Source: an uncultured Luminiphilus sp.
Lineage (GTDB): Bacteria > Pseudomonadota > Gammaproteobacteria > Pseudomonadales > Halieaceae
DNA length: 64,000 nt
Direction of reading: 5' to 3'
Assembly (NCBI GenBank): GCA_943789425.1
Contig: CALSUB010000008.1
Coordinates: 1-64,000 of the forward strand
This document shows, piece after piece, positions 61,551 through 64,000 of the stretch. Both the position numbers and the translations under genes were made by a program. How positions within the stretch are numbered: the first letter of the stretch is position 1; every line of letters begins with the position of its first letter. The notes beneath the pieces are model-generated. The model was not told where the DNA came from. It saw only the letters and a list, made by a program, of their open reading frames with translations, and did no database searches.

Positions 61551-62333
61551 TTAAGGCCGGTGAAGCACTGTCTCAATATTGAGTTGCTCACCGGTACAGT
61601 CTGCATAGTTCTGATCGTATTCACGTTGGCCACGCCAGCCGCCTGCTGCCTCCGACTTGCGCCGACTCATGTATGACTCCATGTCGGGGTAAATGGCTAA
61701 ATGCGCAAAGTCGCCGGGCATGTTTGCTGCACCGGTGTGAGGAAAGACGACTGCCCATCCGATCATGCCTGTGGGGTTGGCGGTGAGTTCTTCCACGTAC
61801 TGAGCGTGCTTCTGAGACAGCTGTTCAAAGCCTACTTTAGGCGTGCACCAATTCCAGGTGACGTAGCGATCGTCATCGCTTTCAAGTGCTTCTCGGTTGG
61901 CGTAAAGCACTTGAGCATGCGCTTGCTTCACATCGCAGACTGCCAGGGATTGCCAGCGTTCGTTCAGTGCCATCCCCGATTTTGAAGTGAGCCACAGGTC
62001 CCAGGATTTCCCCCAGCGCTCGTAGTCGCTGGCTAAAAATTCGACAAAATCGTAGGGCCAGGGGCGCGCCAGAGTCTGGTGCTCAAAGAGTGGGAATTGA
62101 CGAACAAAAACGGGGTCCACGTCGTTTTTTTCAGCCCATGCGAGATAGTCCTCGACCATTGCGTGGTAATCGTCAAGGCTAACGCCGGGATTGAGCTTGC
62201 ATAAGTTTGCCTGCAGGTTAAACGGCTGCTGCACGTTCATACCGTTTAGCATGTGATCATCGGCCAGCACAAAGGAGGAGGCTAAGATCGGTAAAATCAT
62301 CATGACTCGCCAAGCTGATTTTAAGCACTGCAT
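61551..62333 (-). CDS. Secreted protein, paralogue of the previous gene, N-terminal ATCUN-type site
   Basis: A 260-residue secreted protein. The signal peptide ends SFVLA, so the mature chain begins Asp-Asp-His. The body has two related halves: NLCKLNPGVSLDDYHAMVEDYLAWAEKND and NWCTPKVGFEQLSQKHAQYVEELTA, each with a Cys at the start as in its neighbour. AAAGGAA lies seven bases before the ATG. First gene of the group of three; a Fur-type box lies 50 bases upstream (62383-62397). Function unknown; iron-responsive secretion is inferred. Confidence 0.77.
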   Translation of the reverse strand: MQCLKSAWRVMMILPILASSFVLADDHMLNGMNVQQPFNLQANLCKLNPGVSLDDYHAMVEDYLAWAEKNDVDPVFVRQFPLFEHQTLARPWPYDFVEFLASDYERWGKSWDLWLTSKSGMALNERWQSLAVCDVKQAHAQVLYANREALESDDDRYVTWNWCTPKVGFEQLSQKHAQYVEELTANPTGMIGWAVVFPHTGAANMPGDFAHLAIYPDMESYMSRRKSEAAGGWRGQREYDQNYADCTGEQLNIETVLHRP

Positions 62334-62382
62334 ATAGAGTTCCTTTTATCGTTTTATAGAAGTTCTCCCGCGTCATGATATG

Positions 62383-62397
62383 TGAGAATCATTTTCA
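62383..62397 (-). promoter_or_regulatory. Fur box upstream of secreted-protein genes
   Basis: On the minus strand TGAAAATGATTCTCA matches the 7-1-7 Fur consensus TGATAATNATTATCA at 12 of 14 defined positions. It lies 50 bases before the start of the first secreted-protein gene. Regulation by iron is inferred from the site; other regulators with similar sites cannot be excluded. Confidence 0.65.
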
Positions 62398-62529
62398 ATT
62401 GTGACTTAATGATAGCCGAGTATCAGCACGCGATCTTCAGACAAAATAAGCGAGGTCTTGGTAAGAGGTAAAGCAACACTTAAGCAGTCCACCGTCACAA
62501 TTATGCAACGCCTGCTTGGCCAGCGTGGG

Positions 62530-63828
62530 TTAGGCTTCTTCCCCTTTGGAAGCGCGCAGCAAGAGATAAACCAGCCCGCCACTCGCCAGAATCGCCAAGG
62601 TGATGAGGGCCTCTACCGGCCGCTGAAGCACGATATAGATGAGGGTCCAACCCGTGATGCCGAGAAAAATAAGCGGTGTGATCGGATAAAAGGAGACTCG
62701 AAATGGGCGACGTAGCTCGGGTTGTCGCCAACGCAGTACAAAAAGTCCGAGTACGGTGGCGAAGGTATTGAGCGCCATGGTGGCGCCAGAGAAGATGAGA
62801 ATCTGCTCGAAAGAAGCGGTCCAGAGAAACAATAAGGAAGTAGCTGACTGAAACAGGATGGCTGTCACAGGAATGCCGTCCCGATTTTGTCGCGCAAGTG
62901 GGGCAAATCGCGGATAGTCTTGGCCGATGCGTTGTAAAACTCGAGGCCCAGCCAAGATCATCGCGCTAATGGTTGAGATGAGGAGCAAAGCGAGTAACAG
63001 GCCCATGAAGGTTCCTAGTGTTGAACCGAAGGCAAATTCGGCCGCAATAACACCAATTTCGACCTTGCCGATCATTGCCTCCATCGGTGCAACCGACAAA
63101 AACACATAGTTGAGTAAGCAGTATAAGCACGCGACTACCGTGGTGCTGACGCCGAGGACCCAGGGCAAACTTTTTTGCGGTGAGGCCAGTTCGCCACTGA
63201 TGTAAGTCGCCGCATTCCAGCCGGAGTAGGCGTAGTTTACGTAAATCAGTGAGACCGCAAATGCGCCACTGCCCAGCAATGCTCCCGATTCGCTTGTCCA
63301 CGTGAAGTCCGCTTGATGCTCCGTGGACCCGAGCAGCAGCGCGGCTGCCGAGAACCCAAGGATCAAGATGAGTTTCAGCAGTGTGAAAATGGTTTGTGTC
63401 CCGCCACTGCGGCGGTGACTGGTGCAATGAGCCGTCGTCAGCAACACAATGGCAACGGTGGCAACCCATGTTGGATTCACGGATAAACCGCTGGCCGCCA
63501 AATAGCTGCCCAGTGTCAACGCAGCGAGCGCGGTCGGGGCGGCAAAGCCGACCGTGGCAGAGACCCAGCCAGAGATAAAGCCAGCACAGGGATGGTAAAT
63601 TTCGGTCAGAAAATGATACTCGCCTCCCGACTTCGGGAGGGCCGCCCCCAGCTCCGCGTAGCTCAAGGCGCCACAAAGTGCCGATAATCCCCCAACGACC
63701 CACAGCACTATGAGCACAGGGGCTGATTGAATATCCATTAACTGGAAGCCCAGGCTCGTAAAGACGCCGGTGCCAATCATATTGGCAATGACGACGGCGG
63801 CGGCAACGGTGGGGGGGAAGTGAGACAT
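62530..63828 (-). CDS. APC-family amino acid permease
   Basis: A 432-residue carrier with 12 helices: VAAAVVIANMIGTGVFTSLGF (unwound helix 1), LSYAELGAALPKSGGEYHFL in helix 3, and NYAYSGWNAATYISGELASPQKSLPW (helix 6 region, conserved GEL/P motif). It fits the LAT/APC group that exchanges amino acids or polyamines. The ATG at 63828 follows the upstream gene's stop by four bases, so it is in an operon; the longer frame from a TTG at 63858 is not used. Confidence 0.85.
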   Translation of the reverse strand: MSHFPPTVAAAVVIANMIGTGVFTSLGFQLMDIQSAPVLIVLWVVGGLSALCGALSYAELGAALPKSGGEYHFLTEIYHPCAGFISGWVSATVGFAAPTALAALTLGSYLAASGLSVNPTWVATVAIVLLTTAHCTSHRRSGGTQTIFTLLKLILILGFSAAALLLGSTEHQADFTWTSESGALLGSGAFAVSLIYVNYAYSGWNAATYISGELASPQKSLPWVLGVSTTVVACLYCLLNYVFLSVAPMEAMIGKVEIGVIAAEFAFGSTLGTFMGLLLALLLISTISAMILAGPRVLQRIGQDYPRFAPLARQNRDGIPVTAILFQSATSLLFLWTASFEQILIFSGATMALNTFATVLGLFVLRWRQPELRRPFRVSFYPITPLIFLGITGWTLIYIVLQRPVEALITLAILASGGLVYLLLRASKGEEA

Positions 63829-63832
63829 GGCG

Positions 63833-64000
63833 TTATTGGTAGATGACTTGATGGACAAGCTTGCGATCTAGCATTGTACGAATTTCCTCATGGCCTTTAG
63901 CGACCGTGTCGAGCGTCTCTTTGTTCTCGCCATGACCCTCAGCTAGCAATTTATTCGCCTTAAAGGAGCCAGCCGAGTAACCAGTAAATCGACATTCCGG
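63833..64000 (-). CDS. C-terminal part of a gene continuing past the window
   Basis: The minus-strand frame is open from the window edge to a TAA at 63833-63835 and ends KLLAEGHGENKETLDTVAKGHEEIRTMLDRKLVHQVIYQ. No start lies inside. The polar, helical, Lys/Glu-rich composition gives no family. It ends four bases before the amino-acid permease start, so the two are coupled. Confidence 0.45.
   Translation of the reverse strand, partial: PECRFTGYSAGSFKANKLLAEGHGENKETLDTVAKGHEEIRTMLDRKLVHQVIYQ

Overview
The window looks like a gammaproteobacterial chromosome fragment. Supporting features are a FabY-type ketosynthase, RibB with a degenerate RibA domain, QueD, a tRNA-Val/tRNA-Asp pair behind a near-perfect sigma70 promoter, a Fur-type box, many lipoproteins and Sec signal peptides, and a dense set of Rieske, MaoC, thiolase-like and MFS catabolic genes. 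A marine OM60/NOR5 (Halieaceae)-like or related oligotroph is my inference, not something the sequence proves.

Layout. 0-31 kb is accessory catabolism: a secretory lipase bracketed by a 31-bp direct repeat; a minus-strand MFS / TMADH-like flavoprotein / Rieske oxygenase / MFS cluster (1.6-7.6 kb); FAD-linked oxidase, TIM-barrel, VOC, cupin and NAD-binding genes; a molybdenum hydroxylase operon of M-S-L subunits (17.0-20.6 kb); two coupled lipoproteins (LssY-C domain plus serine hydrolase); a coniferyl-type aldehyde dehydrogenase; and a seven-gene operon (31.4 to 25.6 kb) running SnoaL, acyl-CoA ligase, two MaoC half-enzymes, thiolase-like protein, DUF35, Rieske oxygenase. 31.6-44.6 kb is more core-like: S41 protease, nitroreductases, ribB, thiolase, GlxA-type regulator divergent from fabY, PpiC, HupE/UreJ-like protein, queD and the two tRNAs. 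An integrase remnant lies just behind tRNA-Asp. From there to about 52.6 kb is a patchwork with short dispersed repeats, an exported methyltransferase, an RND exporter and a divergent redoxin/cytochrome c/copper-monooxygenase fusion. 52.6-64 kb holds an ABM protein, an LLM oxidoreductase, a spinster-type MFS, a Coq4-like protein, a rhodanese, a Fur-boxed group of three secreted proteins, and an amino-acid permease.

The genes suggest a scavenger of methylated or aromatic acids. Rieske and flavin enzymes start the attack, a CoA ligase/MaoC/thiolase-like-DUF35 module would shorten side chains, and MFS carriers bring substrates in. Five secreted proteins have predicted mature N-termini with His at position 3 (Asp-x-His or Gly-His-His), a pattern that fits copper/nickel-binding ATCUN sites. 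Together with the copper-monooxygenase fusion and the Fur box this is the most unusual theme of the window.

Caution: about eighteen single-base frame breaks interrupt eleven otherwise well-conserved genes, nearly all between 1 and 31 kb. Several sit in homopolymers (one in a run of seven G), so sequencing or assembly error is likelier than gene decay. These genes are annotated across the breaks.
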